Shown piece by piece: positions 62,708 to 64,000 of a DNA stretch of 64,000 nt. The notes under the pieces were generated by a model that was given only the letters and a program-made list of their open reading frames with translations, ran no database searches and was not told the DNA's origin. The position numbers and the translations under genes were made by a program. Each line of letters starts with the position of its first letter. Position 1 is the first letter of the stretch. Origin of the DNA: Labrys monachus (GTDB lineage Bacteria; Pseudomonadota; Alphaproteobacteria; Rhizobiales; Labraceae); NCBI RefSeq assembly GCF_030814655.1, contig NZ_JAUSVK010000001.1, positions 2,747,501 to 2,811,500 of the forward strand. The letters run 5' to 3'.

Positions 62708-64000
62708 TTAGCCCGCCATGGCCGGCGGTGAAAGCCTGACGCCGTGGCGCTCGGCCGCGATCGCGCGGACCCGTGCGATCTGCCTGTCCGTTTCCCCGTC
62801 GCTCCAGCCCAGGACCTCGGCGCAGATGCCGGCGAGCTCCTCGATGGCCGATGTCGTGAGCTGGCCGGAAAAGGCAATGGATGTGCGGCGGAAAATCAGG
62901 TCGTCGAGATCGACGACGTGTTCGCCCGCGACCAGCGCGCGGATTTCGGCGGCACCGTAGTCCGGCAGGCTCGCCAGCATGCGGTCGGGCGAGACGCCGC
63001 CGACGGCGAGCACGCGTTCCGCCGCCGTGCCGTAGCGGTCCAGCAGGGCTTCGGCGCGGGACGCATCGATGCCGAATCGCGCGGCGATCCGCTCGATCCA
63101 GGCGCGGCGCGCCTCGGGCGTGGCCGGATAGCCGCGGCCGCCGCCGATCGGCTCGAGCAGGGTGTCGCGCCGGCGCGTGCGGCCGAGCAGGCCGAGCACG
63201 ATGTCGGCTGTTTCCGCCGAGAAGGCGCGGAATGTCGTCCATTTGCCGCCGATCATCGACAGCACCGGCACGGCACTGCCGGGTAGGGTGTCGCGGCCGA
63301 GCGAATGGTCGCGGCTGATCTCACCGGGATCGTCGACCTGGGCGGCAGGCAAAGGGCGGATGCCGGCATAGCGGTAGATGATCTGGTCGGGCGTGATGGC
63401 GAGGTCCGGAAAGACCTCGCGCACCATGCCCAGCATATAGGCGGCTTCCGCATCGTCGCAGACGACCGAATCGGGGTTGTCGGCCTTGATGTCGGTCGAG
63501 CCGATCAGCGCCCGGCCGAAGAAGGGATAGACGAGGCAGATGCGGCCGTCCGACGAGCCGAAATAGATCATGTGGCCGTCGAGCTGGCGCACCAGCTCGG
63601 GATTGTCCACCACGATATGGGAACCCTTGGTGCCGCCGATATAGGTCCTGTTCAGGCCGACCGCATGATTGACCTTGTCGATCCACGGCCCGGCGGCGTT
63701 GATGACCACCTGCGGCGCGACGGCGAAGGTCTTGCCGCCGACCCCGTCGGTGACGAGCACCCGGCCGTCCGCCAGGCCGGTGACGGCGGCATGGTTGAGG
63801 GCGCGGGCCCCGGCATGGGCGGCCTCGCCGTCCGCCACCAGCTCGTAGCAGAGCCGTTCGGCCTGGGTGACCCGGGCGTCGTAGTAGGTCGACGTCGCCA
63901 CCACCGAGGGAGTCATGCGGGGAAAATGCCGCAGCGCCCGGCCGCGCAGGGCCATGCGGTGGCGCGGCATGACCCGATGCTTGCGCCCCAGCCAGTCATA
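62708..64000 (-). CDS. GlpD/EryB family FAD-dependent dehydrogenase, N-terminus cut by window edge
   Basis: The visible 430 codons carry on past the window end; about the first 75 residues are missing. The sequence matches GlpD-type flavin dehydrogenases: TYYDARVTQAERLCYELVAD, VVINAAGPWIDKVN near residue 100 of the visible part, GGTKGSHIVVD, and LIGSTDIKADNP. GlpD oxidises glycerol 3-phosphate; EryB oxidises erythritol 4-phosphate and lies beside an RpiB gene in many Hyphomicrobiales. The rpiB neighbour favours EryB, but no other ery gene is in view. Confidence 0.84.
   Translation of the reverse strand, partial: YDWLGRKHRVMPRHRMALRGRALRHFPRMTPSVVATSTYYDARVTQAERLCYELVADGEAAHAGARALNHAAVTGLADGRVLVTDGVGGKTFAVAPQVVINAAGPWIDKVNHAVGLNRTYIGGTKGSHIVVDNPELVRQLDGHMIYFGSSDGRICLVYPFFGRALIGSTDIKADNPDSVVCDDAEAAYMLGMVREVFPDLAITPDQIIYRYAGIRPLPAAQVDDPGEISRDHSLGRDTLPGSAVPVLSMIGGKWTTFRAFSAETADIVLGLLGRTRRRDTLLEPIGGGRGYPATPEARRAWIERIAARFGIDASRAEALLDRYGTAAERVLAVGGVSPDRMLASLPDYGAAEIRALVAGEHVVDLDDLIFRRTSIAFSGQLTTSAIEELAGICAEVLGWSDGETDRQIARVRAIAAERHGVRLSPPAMAG

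Overview
The window is a high-G+C, gene-dense stretch of an alphaproteobacterium, most likely a Hyphomicrobiales (Rhizobiales) soil or plant-associated heterotroph. The evidence is a SigF/NrsF stress sigma pair, a GlpD/EryB-RpiB gene pair, many ABC importers each with its own regulator, and intergenic palindromes of the kind common in that order. I see no phage genes, transposases, CRISPR arrays, rRNA or tRNA. Most long antisense reading frames are shadows of real genes, caused by the high G+C content.

Layout: 1-8958 (minus strand) is a C2/C4 carbon block: partial malate synthase, glycolate oxidase glcF-glcE-glcD, a class I glutamine amidotransferase, acetoacetyl-CoA synthetase and a trans-3-hydroxyproline dehydratase. 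An AsmA-family protein (9301-11166) separates it from a polyamine block, in which potI-potH-potG diverges from puuA-puuB. At 17380-18480 lies an autoregulated tetR-DUF1348 operon with a perfect 18-bp operator over its promoter. Three tandem paralogous secreted small proteins of unknown function follow (18936-20129), then an ornithine cyclodeaminase-family gene. At 21929-28244 is a sugar-type ABC importer operon that contains an LVIVD beta-propeller gene, diverging from a LysR gene; a matching LysR box precedes an RraA-family aldolase gene. Two GST genes flank a TetR gene (29540-31764).

The most interesting locus is 31817-34716. Two tandem DUF2282 precursors (bufferin type, BufA1) and a DUF692/MNIO enzyme (BufB) diverge from an ECF sigma factor and its NrsF-type membrane anti-sigma factor. 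Both transcription units carry matching SigF-like promoters. This looks like a copper-buffering RiPP system, but with duplicated precursors and no visible BufC partner.

Next come a branched-chain amino acid type importer with LivH and LivM fused (35576-40407), agmatinase, another GST, a GlxA-type AraC regulator, an aldo/keto reductase, an aminotransferase, a ketopantoate-reductase-like protein, and an SDR-DoxX fusion with a DUF2269 partner. An iron(III)-type ABC importer (49597-53278) meets a large molybdenum hydroxylase with three fused cytochrome c motifs (nicotinate-dehydrogenase type) convergently across a 120-bp tandem repeat. The window ends with hydantoinase/oxoprolinase genes hyuB-hyuA, and rpiB next to a truncated GlpD/EryB dehydrogenase.

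Several intergenic regions hold palindromic repeats: a 68-bp element in two copies (24603, 44989), a 30-bp-arm inverted repeat (46369-46457), an 18-bp-arm repeat (36833-36948) and the 120-bp-period tandem repeat (53285-53515).
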